Assembly: GCF_029871235.1 (NCBI RefSeq)
Contig: NZ_SSOM01000062.1
Span: forward strand, 1 to 36,040
Reading direction: 5' to 3'
Length of the DNA: 36,040 bases
From: Pseudomonas sp. BN411
Lineage (GTDB): Bacteria > Pseudomonadota > Gammaproteobacteria > Pseudomonadales > Pseudomonadaceae
A program made the position numbers and the translations under genes. The notes under the pieces are model-generated. The model had not been told where the DNA came from, ran no database searches, and saw only the letters and a list, made by a program, of their open reading frames with translations. This document shows, piece by piece, positions 23,951 through 32,398 of the stretch (its first letter is position 1; each line of letters starts with the position of its first letter).

Positions 23951-25103
23951 TGCGCCCCCGGCGGCCGATGGCGACTCCGGTGAAGGTCTGGTTGATGTGC
24001 ATGCCATTGAACTGCTCTCCGTAGGAGTTGAAGCCGATGACCCGCTGCCCGCGCAGGATTTCGGAGGTGCGCGCCACCGCGTCCGCGTCGTTCTCGATTT
24101 CCAGCCGGCGCAGGAAGCAGTCGCAGCCGATGGTCAGCAAGGGCGGGCCGAGCCGCTCGCCAAGACGCCGGAACAGCGCCTCCAGGTTCGGCAGTAAGGG
24201 ACCGGTGCGCATGGCGGTAAGGACGATGCCGTTCTCCACTGCGCAGTAGAAGGTCAGGCTGAGGTCCGGGTTGACCCGCTGGATGGAGCGCACGTAGTAC
24301 GAATCCCCCAGTCGCACCGCCAGTGGATGCGCAGCGAACATGCGCAGGTCGAGGGCGCCGAGCGGAACGCCGATCATCCGCGCATAGACTTCCGCGGCTG
24401 GCTCGGCATTGAGCTCGAAGACGCGTCGGCTGGCGTTGTCGGCCCGGGTGACCACCAGCTTTTCCGTACCCGGCAGGATGTGGTGGGTGCTGAACACCTC
24501 GAAATCCAGTGCCGTGTTCACCAGCACCACCACCGCCGCGCCTGCATGGAAGCGCCCTTCGTAGTAGACGTGGGTGTGCTTGAGGTGATGGTCGTCGGCC
24601 GCCGAACCACCGAAATGCGGGATGCTGCCAAAGGCCGCTCCGAGTGCGGCCAGCACGATTTCCTCACGGCTGGACAGGCCATCCAGCAGGGTCAGGGCGA
24701 AGCTGTGGCCTTTGATCGGTGCCAGGGAGTTGGCCCGGCATTCCTGCACGAGGCGCTCCACCAGTTGCTGGGCGTCGATCAGGCCGAAGCGGTCCATCTC
24801 GTCCACCAGGGCGCTGGCGATGGAAAAGCTGCGATGGTCGAAACCCACCGCGCTCACGCAGTTGCGGCCATAGCCCAGGGGCGTGATTTCGCCAGCGCTG
24901 GTGCAACCCACCAGCCGCACGCCGCCGAAATACTGCTCCAGGGCCTGGCCGAGAGCTTCGAGGTCGTATTCTGCCGAGCAGAAGAACAGCACAAAGCCCA
25001 GGTGCGGGTGGATGAGCTGGCGCGCCAGGTCCTGGGCCACGGCCTCCGCCTCGCTGGCCAGGGACATGGCGGTGACGACGCCCTCTGCCGGTTCTTCGAG
25101 CAT
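23937..25103 (-). CDS. FIST domain sensory protein
   Basis: A 388-aa soluble protein with FIST_N (about 30-215; LGFVLFFCSAEYD, VRLVGCTSAGEITPLGY, IPHFGGSAADD) and FIST_C (about 220-370; LRMFAAHPLAVRLGDSYYVRS, RVIGFNSYGEQFNGMHINQTFTG). FIST domains are thought to bind small ligands, possibly amino acids, and to feed signalling proteins; here the output is probably the overlapping kinase. I chose the ATG at 25103 with GAGG upstream; an in-frame GTG at 25115 is possible. The promoter carries a locus operator at the standard distance, so the sensor operon appears to belong to the regulon it controls. Confidence 0.88.
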   Translation of the reverse strand: MLEEPAEGVVTAMSLASEAEAVAQDLARQLIHPHLGFVLFFCSAEYDLEALGQALEQYFGGVRLVGCTSAGEITPLGYGRNCVSAVGFDHRSFSIASALVDEMDRFGLIDAQQLVERLVQECRANSLAPIKGHSFALTLLDGLSSREEIVLAALGAAFGSIPHFGGSAADDHHLKHTHVYYEGRFHAGAAVVVLVNTALDFEVFSTHHILPGTEKLVVTRADNASRRVFELNAEPAAEVYARMIGVPLGALDLRMFAAHPLAVRLGDSYYVRSIQRVNPDLSLTFYCAVENGIVLTAMRTGPLLPNLEALFRRLGERLGPPLLTIGCDCFLRRLEIENDADAVARTSEILRGQRVIGFNSYGEQFNGMHINQTFTGVAIGRRGRNGCR

Positions 25104-25141
25104 CCTCGGCCTCACTCAATAAGCCTGTTCGCGATGTGGAA

Positions 25142-25184
25142 ATTCTACGGAGGGGGTTCGGGGCGCCCCATCCTTCTTGGGTAG
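25142..25184 (-). promoter_or_regulatory. Promoter and operator of the FIST/kinase operon
   Basis: A minus-strand -10 TAGAAT (25147-25142) and operator ATCCTTCTTGGGTAG (25170-25184, plus orientation) have centre-to-hexamer spacing of exactly 30 bp. The operator matches 12 of 15 consensus positions. The -35 is poor (TGGGGC), as at the cytochrome promoter. Confidence 0.55.
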
Positions 25185-25226
25185 CGGCGGACTAGTTCGA
25201 AGGTAGGGGCTCGCAGATGCATACCC

Positions 25227-25385
25227 TGTGGGGGCGAATTCATTCGCTGCATTGCCCGTAGGAGCTGGCTTGCCAGCGAATGGCCCTTTTTCGCTAGCAA
25301 GCTAGCTCCTACAAGGCTCCTGGGCCGATGGGAGACCTCTGGCTACAGCTATCACAGACATAGTCAATTCATTCGCCCCTACAAG
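25227..25385. repeat. Cluster of REP-like repeats upstream of the FIST operon
   Basis: TGTGGGGGCGAATTCATTCGC lies at 25227-25247 and an inverted unit (CAATTCATTCGCCCCTACA) at 25365-25385. Between them 25258-25312 is a long palindrome of a second REP type, GTAGGAGCTGGCTTGCCAGC pairing with GCTAGCAAGCTAGCTCCTAC. No gene is visible from 25185 to 25410. Confidence 0.75.
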
Positions 25386-25410
25386 AGCACACCGGCCCAA
25401 TGTGTTTCTG

Positions 25411-25447
25411 AAATAAAAAAGGCGGGAGGACAGCAGTCTCTCCCGCC
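25411..25447 (-). terminator. Rho-independent terminator of the porin gene
   Basis: On the minus strand GGCGGGAG and CTCCCGCC form a perfect 8-bp stem with an 11-nt loop, followed by TTTTTTATTT. It lies 26 bp after the porin stop. Confidence 0.9.
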
Positions 25448-25473
25448 AAAACCGGAGCAATCTCGTTCAGGGC

Positions 25474-26652
25474 TTACCAGGTCAGCACGGCACCCAGGGC
25501 AACGGTGTCGGTGTCTTCGTTCTGGGCATCACCCTCATGGCCATCGATCTCGAACTGGTTGTACTCGGCCACCAGCTTGAGGTTGTCGTTGATGTCGTGG
25601 AACAGCGCGATGCCGCGGGTTTCGTAGTCGGCACCGGTGTTCACCACGCCGTTGCCGTCGTCCTTGGTCTTGCCGTAGGACAGCGCCAGGCGGTTCTTGC
25701 CGAAGCGGTAGGAGCCCTGCAGCAGGTAGCCGTCGCTGTCCACTTCGCGCAGGGTCGGCTCGCCGGCGTTGTTGGTGAAGAAGGGGTTGATGCCCTTGGC
25801 CTGGAAGCCGGAGCCCACCAGGGTGAAGGCGCCCATCTTGGCCTGCACGCCGTAACCCAGGCCCTTGGAGGTGACGGAATCGACGTTGGGATCGGTGTTT
25901 TCCGAAGTCTGGTAGGCGCCGTTGACCCAGGAGTAGATCTGCGCGCCGCCCAGATCGAACTCGTAGGTGACCTCGCTCTCGAAGCGCGGGTTTTCCTGGT
26001 AGGCCTTGCCGGTGGGGCTGTCGTCGTTGGTGTCCACCGGGTCCATGATGCCCACGGCGGCGCGCAGGCCGTCGGTTTTCGGGCTGCGGTAGGTGATCTG
26101 CGAAGTCGGGAACGGATAGGGGTAGCCGCTGCCGATGTTGCCGAAGGACACGCCGCCGCCATCCACCAGGCCGAGGGTATCGCTGACCTGGCCGTAACCG
26201 GCGAGCAGTTCATCGAGCAGGATGTTGGAACGGGCGAACAGGCCGAAGTCCTTGCCCACCAGCACCTCGCCCCAGTCGCTGCCGGCGGTGCCATAGAACT
26301 GGCGGACGTCGATGGCGGTGGCGGTGCCGTTGGTTTCGCTGTCGTTGATGGTGACCCAGAAGGAGGAGCGGGCGCCGATCTTGAGGTCGTCCACCTGCTT
26401 GCCCATGTTGAAACCGATCCAGTTAGGCAGGAAGCCCATCTTCACCCGCGATTGGCGGCGGTCGAACTGCTCGCCGTCGCGATCCACGTCGCTGTTGACG
26501 TAGAAGGCGTTGACGTAGCCGTCGGTGGAGAAGGTGGTCTGGTCCTTGTCGTACAGGACGATCTCCGCGGCGGCCTGCTGGGTGGCGAGGGCTACCGCTG
26601 CCGCGAGGGCAAGGCGGGACAAACGGGCTTGGGCGATCTTCTTGTTGTGCAT
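25474..26652 (-). CDS. Gram-negative outer-membrane porin
   Basis: A 392-aa outer-membrane protein. The signal peptide is about 1-29 (LALAAAVALATQQAAA-EI). The mature part has alternating beta strands with aromatic girdles and ends in VLTW; an aromatic last residue is usual for outer-membrane beta-barrels. The sequence resembles trimeric 16-strand porins (GYVNAFYVNSDVDRDG, FDRRQSRVKMGF near the start). It is rich in Asp, which suggests a preference for cations or polar solutes. It could admit alcohols or metal, but that is only inferred from its place next to pqqF and the ped genes. It is monocistronic with its own terminator. Confidence 0.87.
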   Translation of the reverse strand: MHNKKIAQARLSRLALAAAVALATQQAAAEIVLYDKDQTTFSTDGYVNAFYVNSDVDRDGEQFDRRQSRVKMGFLPNWIGFNMGKQVDDLKIGARSSFWVTINDSETNGTATAIDVRQFYGTAGSDWGEVLVGKDFGLFARSNILLDELLAGYGQVSDTLGLVDGGGVSFGNIGSGYPYPFPTSQITYRSPKTDGLRAAVGIMDPVDTNDDSPTGKAYQENPRFESEVTYEFDLGGAQIYSWVNGAYQTSENTDPNVDSVTSKGLGYGVQAKMGAFTLVGSGFQAKGINPFFTNNAGEPTLREVDSDGYLLQGSYRFGKNRLALSYGKTKDDGNGVVNTGADYETRGIALFHDINDNLKLVAEYNQFEIDGHEGDAQNEDTDTVALGAVLTW

Positions 26653-26848
26653 GACGCTCTCCGTTGTGGGTAGACGACCGGGCAGGTCAGTCGAGTCGGA
26701 GGCGATTATCGAAACGCCATCAGGTCTGCCATACGCTGCATTGGCGGGGGTTTCGCCCTGCTTTGGCCGGGTTCTGCAAGCCGCGCCGGGAAGGCTTAAT
26801 ACCGGGCTCGTCCAAAGTCTTAGCCCGACGGACGGTCAAACAGCACGA

Positions 26849-26880
26849 AAGGACGCAGCCCTTTCGGGCTCGTCCTTCAG
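26849..26880 (-). terminator. Hairpin downstream of pqqF
   Basis: GGACG-C-AGCCC and GGGCTCGTCC form a strong stem with a TTTC loop and one bulged base. On the minus strand it is followed by TTTCGTGC, a weak T-tract, about 20 bp after the pqqF stop. It is a plausible terminator. Confidence 0.55.
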
Positions 26881-26900
26881 CACAGGAATGGAGGGGGAAA

Positions 26901-29357
26901 TCAGTACGAGAGGTGCCAGCCCGGCGCAGGGGTTTCGGCATTGGCCAGGGCAAGGCAGGTCGTCCCGGCGATCAGACAGTCGAGTTGCTCTTGCAGGTGG
27001 CTGGGTTGCAGCTCGGTCAATGCCTGGTGCACACGCGAGCGATGGTCGACCGCCAGGCCGGCCAGGTGATCAAGCCAGCATTGGCGGGCGTAGCTGGCGA
27101 ATTCCGCGTCTTCCCGGACCAGCCGCTGAGCGAGGCTCAAGCGCAGATCATCCACTTGTGCCTGGTCCTGCGCCGCCAGGCGCTCGCTTTGACGCTGGAG
27201 GAAGTCCTGAAGGTGCGCGAACAGCCCCGCCACGGATTCCCTCGGCGACTGCACAGCGAACAGCAGGCCACGGTGCGGCCCGAACTGCTTGAAGCCGCAG
27301 GCCAGCGCGTAGCCCAGTTGCAGCTCGCCCCTCAGGCGCTGGTGAAAGGCCGGCTCCAGCAGACTGGCCAGAAGCCGCGCAGACGCCTCCGCCCCGGCGC
27401 TGGCTGGATCGAGTGGATAGAAGAGCAGCAGCGCCGCTTCGCCTTCCATCTCCAGCCGATGCCAGGTACGTCCGCCCTGCCCGGCCAATACGCTGGGTGT
27501 GGCAGGCAAGCCCGGCAGTTCTGCGTCCACCACCACGTCGCCCACGGCCAGACCCTGCCAGCGTGCCTGCTGCCAGAAGTGCGCCAGGGCTTCAGCATTG
27601 AGCGCAGCCGGCGCGTCTGTGGCCGCTGCGAGCAAGCCCGGCAGGTGTTGCAGCATCTGGCGCAAGGGCAGCTCGCCGGCATTGCGACTCGCCGCACTTC
27701 GCTGCAAGCGCGGTCCCTGGGCAAGGCTCCAGAGCGGTGGGGCCTGCAGCAGCGGCAGCACATCGCTGCTGACGTGACGTAGAACACGGACATCTCCCAG
27801 CAGCTCAAGCGTGATCCCGCCCTGCTCCGCCTTGAGCCCGCCTGTCACGCCAGCCCCGGCGGCGGCACCCAAGGTGGGGCGCAATGCCCGTTGCAGTGCT
27901 GAGACGAGCCCCTGGGGCAGCCCGCTGTCTGCGGGTTGCCAGTGCAGGAACAGCGCGCCCTGGCCACTGGCCTCGGGCAGGACCGGCCTGGCGGGCAATC
28001 GCGTATGAGTCGCCGCCAAAGGCGCCGACGGGATCAGATAAGGGTTGGGCGGCGGCAGTCGCCAGTGGGCGCCGGATGATCCGCCGGGACCATCCTCGAG
28101 CCGCTCCAGATTCAGGGGGAAGCCAGCCGAAGCGTGGTTACTCGCGCAATCGGAATCATCGGCCTGGAGATGGATCAGGCATTCGACTCGCAATTGTTCA
28201 AGCAGCGCCTGGACTTCCTCACGGGTCGGAAGCCGGGGCGCCATCGCGACATCCAGCGGCGCCAGTTCGGCGTGGCGTCGGCGCAGGCGCTCCAGCCGCT
28301 CCTCCCAGAGGTCCGGCCAGGGTGCAGTGGCGCGCAGGAAGTCCAGCCAGCCCAGGACCTCGGCCTCCAGTTGCACGCAGTCCGCGCCTTCCACCCGCTC
28401 GAAGTCCATCACCAGCAAGCCTTGCCCGCCATCGGCGCAGGACAGGCGCAGGTGCACGCCGTCGCTCAATTCAAGGACGCCGAGGCGTTCTTGCAGGCCG
28501 CCGGCTGAGTCGTCCTGGACCAGACACTCCAGAAAGGCCGTGGCCGCCTCCAGGGCGTCGCCTTGTTGTGCCACGGCGAACGCCAGCAGGAGCCGTCCGC
28601 CTCCGCCTGGCACACCAAGCCGAAGCCGTTTCGCACGAAGCGGCAGCATGGGTGGCACGACCGGCTCCGGCAAACCTCTGCCCGCCTGTAATGGCTCGCC
28701 GTAGCGCCGGGCAAGTTCCAGCTGTTGCTCCAGGGGGTGCGGCGAAATCAGGGTCAGGCACATGCGGCCCGGCTGGTAATGGTCCCGATGGAAGCGATGG
28801 AGCGCGGGCATGAATGCGGGAGATTCCAGTTTCAGGCTGGCGGCATTGCCCGCATGGAAATCCGCCAGCGGGTGACCGGCCGCGAGCGCCCATGCCAGCG
28901 CGGCGTCGGAGAGAGTCCGACAGTCCCGCGCACGGGCGCTGTATTCAGCCTGCAGAACCTCCCGCTCTCGCCAGAGCGCAGCCGTTTCCAGCAAGGGATT
29001 GGCCAGCATGTCCAGGAGCCGCGCCAGCGCCTGATCGATGTGCGCCTCCGGCACCTCGCAGAAGAAGCGCGTGCTGCGTGGGCGGGTACTCGCATTGACC
29101 CGGCCGCCGAGGCCCTGGACGAATGGAATCAGGCCCTGTTCCGGGGGAAATTCGCGGCTACCCAGGAACACCAGGTGCTCAAGAAAGTGGGCCAGCCCGG
29201 GATAGTCGGCGGGCTCATCGTGGCTGCCGCCGCGAACCTCCACCAGCACCGCGCAAAGCGTCGTGCCAGGCCGATGCAGCAGGCGCACTTCCAGGCCGTT
29301 GGCCAGGTGAGTGGCCAGTGATGGCTGCTGTTCGGACGACTCGACAAGGCTGGACAT
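26901..29357 (-). CDS. pqqF: PqqF, M16 zinc peptidase for PQQ biosynthesis
   Basis: An 818-aa M16 family metallopeptidase. The inverted zinc motif HFLEH is H57-E60-H61 in PGLAHFLEHLVFLGS, with the second-shell Glu in the WREREVLQAEY segment. The C-terminal half lacks the motif, as usual for the family. With PqqG, PqqF cuts the precursor peptide PqqA, releasing the cross-linked Glu-Tyr unit for PQQ. Known Pseudomonas PqqF proteins are about 770 aa, so this one is slightly long. I chose the ATG at 29357 (MSSLVESSEQ), although no strong ribosome site is visible; an in-frame ATG near 29450 would add a non-family extension. No pqqA-E genes are adjacent: a divergent hypothetical lies upstream and a porin downstream, so pqqF is isolated from its usual cluster. 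Confidence 0.88.
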   Translation of the reverse strand: MSSLVESSEQQPSLATHLANGLEVRLLHRPGTTLCAVLVEVRGGSHDEPADYPGLAHFLEHLVFLGSREFPPEQGLIPFVQGLGGRVNASTRPRSTRFFCEVPEAHIDQALARLLDMLANPLLETAALWREREVLQAEYSARARDCRTLSDAALAWALAAGHPLADFHAGNAASLKLESPAFMPALHRFHRDHYQPGRMCLTLISPHPLEQQLELARRYGEPLQAGRGLPEPVVPPMLPLRAKRLRLGVPGGGGRLLLAFAVAQQGDALEAATAFLECLVQDDSAGGLQERLGVLELSDGVHLRLSCADGGQGLLVMDFERVEGADCVQLEAEVLGWLDFLRATAPWPDLWEERLERLRRRHAELAPLDVAMAPRLPTREEVQALLEQLRVECLIHLQADDSDCASNHASAGFPLNLERLEDGPGGSSGAHWRLPPPNPYLIPSAPLAATHTRLPARPVLPEASGQGALFLHWQPADSGLPQGLVSALQRALRPTLGAAAGAGVTGGLKAEQGGITLELLGDVRVLRHVSSDVLPLLQAPPLWSLAQGPRLQRSAASRNAGELPLRQMLQHLPGLLAAATDAPAALNAEALAHFWQQARWQGLAVGDVVVDAELPGLPATPSVLAGQGGRTWHRLEMEGEAALLLFYPLDPASAGAEASARLLASLLEPAFHQRLRGELQLGYALACGFKQFGPHRGLLFAVQSPRESVAGLFAHLQDFLQRQSERLAAQDQAQVDDLRLSLAQRLVREDAEFASYARQCWLDHLAGLAVDHRSRVHQALTELQPSHLQEQLDCLIAGTTCLALANAETPAPGWHLSY

Positions 29358-29383
29358 GGCGCATCGGAATTGGGAGGAACCTG

Positions 29384-29431
29384 ATTCTAGAGTCCTGCCC
29401 GCCTTCTGAGCTAGCAATGCTTCTTTGGAAC
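29384..29431 (-). promoter_or_regulatory. Candidate pqqF promoter with degenerate operator
   Basis: A minus-strand TAGAAT (29389-29384) is a good -10. ATGCTTCTTTGGAAC (29417-29431, plus orientation) matches 12 of 15 operator positions, but its centre is 35 bp from the -10 instead of 30, half a helical turn off. It is therefore doubtful. Confidence 0.35.
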
Positions 29432-29599
29432 TATTCCGGTGGCTCATGCGTCCTATCCGACCGCGTAATGGCAGATTTCCTACAGCCCGTTGAGAGATTT
29501 GCCAGCCCCTTGCATGGGCGTGACGCCATCGTTGCAACTGACATCTCACACCGATAATGGCGCAATGCCATATGGACTGGTGGCCCAATCGGAGCATTC

Positions 29600-29926
29600 A
29601 TGGAACAGACTCCCCAACAACAAGTACCGCCAAGCGAAATCGCCTTGCTGGCCAATATCCTGGCCCTGACAACCCGCAACATGACCGCCATCACCACCCT
29701 GCTGGCAAAAGTCACCGCGAACATGGCCAACTCCACCGACAGCACCCTCCAGGCGGCATCGGTCGGCCTGCTGGACCAGGTCACAGGCCTGGGCCACGAC
29801 CTGGAATTGCAGTGGGACCTGATCCAGTCGCTGGACCGCTACTGCCCCCTGCTCGCCCGCACACCGCCGGCGCGAACCTCGCTGGTCACCGAAATCGACA
29901 TCAGCCAGCTACCGCTCAGTCACTAA
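29600..29926 (+). CDS. Hypothetical protein, 108 aa
   Basis: I do not recognise this protein. It is soluble and mostly helical, with no signal peptide, cysteines or metal motif. Residues 12-55 (EIALLANILALTTRNMTAIT, then LLAKVTANMANSTDSTL) form amphipathic helices rich in Ala, Leu and Thr; the C-terminal part is WDLIQSLDRYCPLLARTPPA and ends PLSH. The ATG at 29600 has GGAG 5 nt upstream. It is divergent from pqqF, and TTGCAA/GATAAT about 15 bp apart upstream could be its promoter. Codon use is like its neighbours, so it is probably a real gene. Confidence 0.6.
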   Translation: MEQTPQQQVPPSEIALLANILALTTRNMTAITTLLAKVTANMANSTDSTLQAASVGLLDQVTGLGHDLELQWDLIQSLDRYCPLLARTPPARTSLVTEIDISQLPLSH

Positions 29927-30179
29927 GGGCTTGATTTTTGCTAGGCGATCCTTTAGGGTCGCCGCCGTTAGTACCAAGTTGTAAGTCAATCCGGCCTTCC
30001 GATCCCTCGCCTCTCACCCCTGAGAAGCCCAACCCAAAGGGACCCGGCCACCCCCGCCGACGCACCGACCGCAACTCTCGCCGAAGGCGATGCAGTAAAG
30101 CTGTCATGAGCACGCGGTAGATTGACCAGGACTGCCAGCCGAGCCAGACCCTTGCCCGGCGCAGCACCTGGCATCCCAA
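29916..30179 (-). CDS. Possible small ORF in a gene-poor stretch
   Basis: The 29927-30327 gap has no convincing gene. An 87-codon frame on the minus strand (with GWPGPFGLGFSGVRGEGSEG and ending SKNQALSD) overlaps the end of the upstream gene and has no clear ribosome site. It looks like Pseudomonas intergenic DNA that is often read as small ORFs. A hairpin GGCGATCC-TTTA-GGGTCGCC (29944-29963) lies within it. I would not rely on it being translated. Confidence 0.2.
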   Translation of the reverse strand: MGCQVLRRARVWLGWQSWSIYRVLMTALLHRLRRELRSVRRRGWPGPFGLGFSGVRGEGSEGRIDLQLGTNGGDPKGSPSKNQALSD

Positions 30180-30327
30180 GTACCAGCTGCCAGAGCTTGA
30201 TCCCGATCGGGGAACTTCATGCCGGCACCCTTGCTCCGATAAGGATCATCCGACCAGAGTGTGTTACTCGGCGGATTCGGAGCCATTGTCTGGCGGCCCA
30301 TGGCCGCAAAACGAAGGAAGCAACACG

Positions 30328-30552
30328 ATGACCATCCATCATCAAGCCCAAGCTGCAATCAGCACCCTGACCCACGCATTTGCGCCGTTCACCTGCCATA
30401 TCACCGCCGCTCGCAACGGCAACTTCAGCTTCACCATCGTCAACGAGTTTGGTGTCGCCCGTCATAGCGAGCGTTTGTACCCGGAGCACTATGGCGACGC
30501 CGATCACCTGCAGAATGTGATCGACCGGACGCACAAAGCGCTGAATGCCTGA
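30328..30552 (+). CDS. Small hypothetical protein, 74 aa, possibly DUF3509-like
   Basis: A small soluble protein beginning MTIHHQAQAAISTLTHAF and containing FAPFTCHITAARNGNFSFTI and NVIDRTHKAL near its end. The alternation of a helix, a beta hairpin and a final helix resembles small Pseudomonas proteins of the DUF3509 type, but I cannot confirm this. I chose ATG 30328 because AAGGAAG lies 8 nt upstream; a frame from 30259 would add a less plausible extension. A strong terminator follows 19 bp after the stop, which supports a real monocistronic gene. Confidence 0.65.
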   Translation: MTIHHQAQAAISTLTHAFAPFTCHITAARNGNFSFTIVNEFGVARHSERLYPEHYGDADHLQNVIDRTHKALNA

Positions 30553-30570
30553 AGATGCAGCCCACGACAA

Positions 30571-30595
30571 AAGCCCCGCAAATGCGGGGCTTTTT
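30571..30595 (+). terminator. Rho-independent terminator
   Basis: AGCCCCGC (30572-30579), loop AAAT, GCGGGGCT (30584-30591), then TTTTC. This perfect 8-bp stem ends the 74-aa gene. Confidence 0.9.
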
Positions 30596-30772
30596 CATGG
30601 GCGATCAATGGGGCCCCACCTTCGCGACTGCAAATCTACCAGTTGGCTCGAAGGAACTCCGAGAGGAGCGGTCCGCGCATCCTCGTAATCCTCCACAACG
30701 CCGACAGCCTGTTACCTAAGCACGACAGACCGGGCATAATTCGCCCCTTCAAATCGCCAGCCCAGCGTTTCC

Positions 30773-32296
30773 ATGCGAATTCACGTCACCTTCATCGACC
30801 GCGTCGGCATCACCCAGGAGGTCCTGGCCTTGCTCGGCGGCCGCAACCTCAATCTGGATGCGGTGGAAATGGTGCCGCCCAACGTCTATATCGACGCCCC
30901 CACCCTCAGCCCGGAAGTGCTCGACGAGCTGCGCGACGCCCTGCATGCCGTGCACGGCGTGCAGGAAGTGACGGTGGTGGACATCCTTCCCGGCCAGCGC
31001 CGGCGCCTGCAGCTGGATGCGCTGCTGGCCGCCATGACCGATCCGGTACTGGCAGTGGATGGCGATGGCCGCATCCTGCTGGCCAACCCGGCGCTGATTG
31101 CCCTCTACGGCGCCGAGCCGGAAGGCCAGCCCCTGGCGCAACTGTTCGGCGACGACAGGCTGCACAGCGCCCTGCTGGAACACGGGTTCCGCCTCCCCCT
31201 GCGGGAAATCACCCTCAAAGGGCAGGCACTGCTGCTGGATGCGGTACCCATTACCGAAGGCGATCACCTGACCGGCGCTCTGCTCACGCTCTACCAGCCC
31301 AACCGAATCGGCGAACGCCTCTCAGCGCTGCACCACGACCATGCCGCCGAGGGTTTCGACGCCCTGCTGGGCGACTCGGCCCCTATGGCCATGCTCAAGG
31401 CACGCGCCCAACGGGTAGCGGCCCTGGACGCGCCGCTGCTGATACGCGGCGAGACCGGCACCGGTAAGGAGCTGGTGGCTCGCGCCTGCCACGCCGCCAG
31501 CGCCCGCCGCAACCAACCGTTCCTGGCACTGAACTGCGCCGCACTGCCGGAAAACCTGGCCGAGAGCGAGCTGTTCGGCTATGCCCCCGGCGCCTTCACC
31601 GGTGCCCAGCGCGGCGGCAAGCCCGGCCTGCTGGAACTGGCCCATCAGGGCACGGTCTTCCTCGACGAAATCGGCGAAATGTCGCCCTACCTGCAAGCCA
31701 AGCTGCTGCGCTTCCTTAGCGACGGCAGCTTCCGCCGCGTGGGCGGTGACCGCGAGATCAAGGTGGACGTGCGCATCCTCAGCGCCACCCACCGCAACCT
31801 GGAGAAGATGGTTGGCGAAGGCGCCTTCCGCGAAGACCTCTTCTACCGCCTGAACGTACTCAACCTGGAAGTGCCGCCACTGCGCGAACGCGGCCAGGAC
31901 ATCCTGCTGCTGGCTCGCTTTTTCATGCAGCAGGCCTGCACCCAGATCCAGCGACCGGCCTGCCGCCTGGCACCCGGCACCTTCCAGGCCCTGCTGGGCA
32001 ACCGCTGGCCGGGCAATGTGCGCCAACTGCAGAACGTGATCTTCCGTGCCGCCGCCATCTGCGAGAGCAGCCTGGTGGAGATCGGCGACCTGGACATCGC
32101 TGGCACCGCAGTGGCACGCCAGAGCGACGGCGAGGTGAACAGCCTGGAGGAGGCCGTTGAGAACTTCGAGCGAGCGCTGCTGGAGAAGCTCTTCGTCACC
32201 TATCCCTCGACCCGCCAACTGGCCGCGCGGCTGCAGACCTCCCATACCGCCATTGCCCACCGGCTGCGCAAGTATGGGATCCCAGGCAAAACCTGA
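30773..32296 (+). CDS. gcsR: TyrR-like sigma54 enhancer-binding protein, GcsR type
   Basis: A 507-aa regulator. It has an N-terminal ACT domain (1-75, HVTFIDRVGITQEVLALL), a PAS domain (about 80-180), an AAA+ domain with Walker A GETGTGKE (226-233), GAFTGA loop (273-278) and Walker B VFLDEIGEM, and a C-terminal TyrR-type helix-turn-helix (STRQLAARLQTSHTAIAHRLRKYGI). The intact GAFTGA shows that it can activate sigma54 RNA polymerase, unlike E. coli TyrR. The paralogue PhhR has the same architecture, but the genes directly downstream are gcvH and gcvP, so GcsR, the glycine-responsive activator described in P. aeruginosa, is the better match. Glycine would be sensed by the ACT domain. The start ATG at 30773 has a weak ribosome site. 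Confidence 0.88.
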   Translation: MRIHVTFIDRVGITQEVLALLGGRNLNLDAVEMVPPNVYIDAPTLSPEVLDELRDALHAVHGVQEVTVVDILPGQRRRLQLDALLAAMTDPVLAVDGDGRILLANPALIALYGAEPEGQPLAQLFGDDRLHSALLEHGFRLPLREITLKGQALLLDAVPITEGDHLTGALLTLYQPNRIGERLSALHHDHAAEGFDALLGDSAPMAMLKARAQRVAALDAPLLIRGETGTGKELVARACHAASARRNQPFLALNCAALPENLAESELFGYAPGAFTGAQRGGKPGLLELAHQGTVFLDEIGEMSPYLQAKLLRFLSDGSFRRVGGDREIKVDVRILSATHRNLEKMVGEGAFREDLFYRLNVLNLEVPPLRERGQDILLLARFFMQQACTQIQRPACRLAPGTFQALLGNRWPGNVRQLQNVIFRAAAICESSLVEIGDLDIAGTAVARQSDGEVNSLEEAVENFERALLEKLFVTYPSTRQLAARLQTSHTAIAHRLRKYGIPGKT

Positions 32297-32398
32297 TACT
32301 TGTTCGAGATACAACCAATATCTCATTGATAAATATCGTTTTTTACTCATGCGTCTTTAGACGAAAAACCTGAATCGCACGCATGGCCGAGCAACCCC

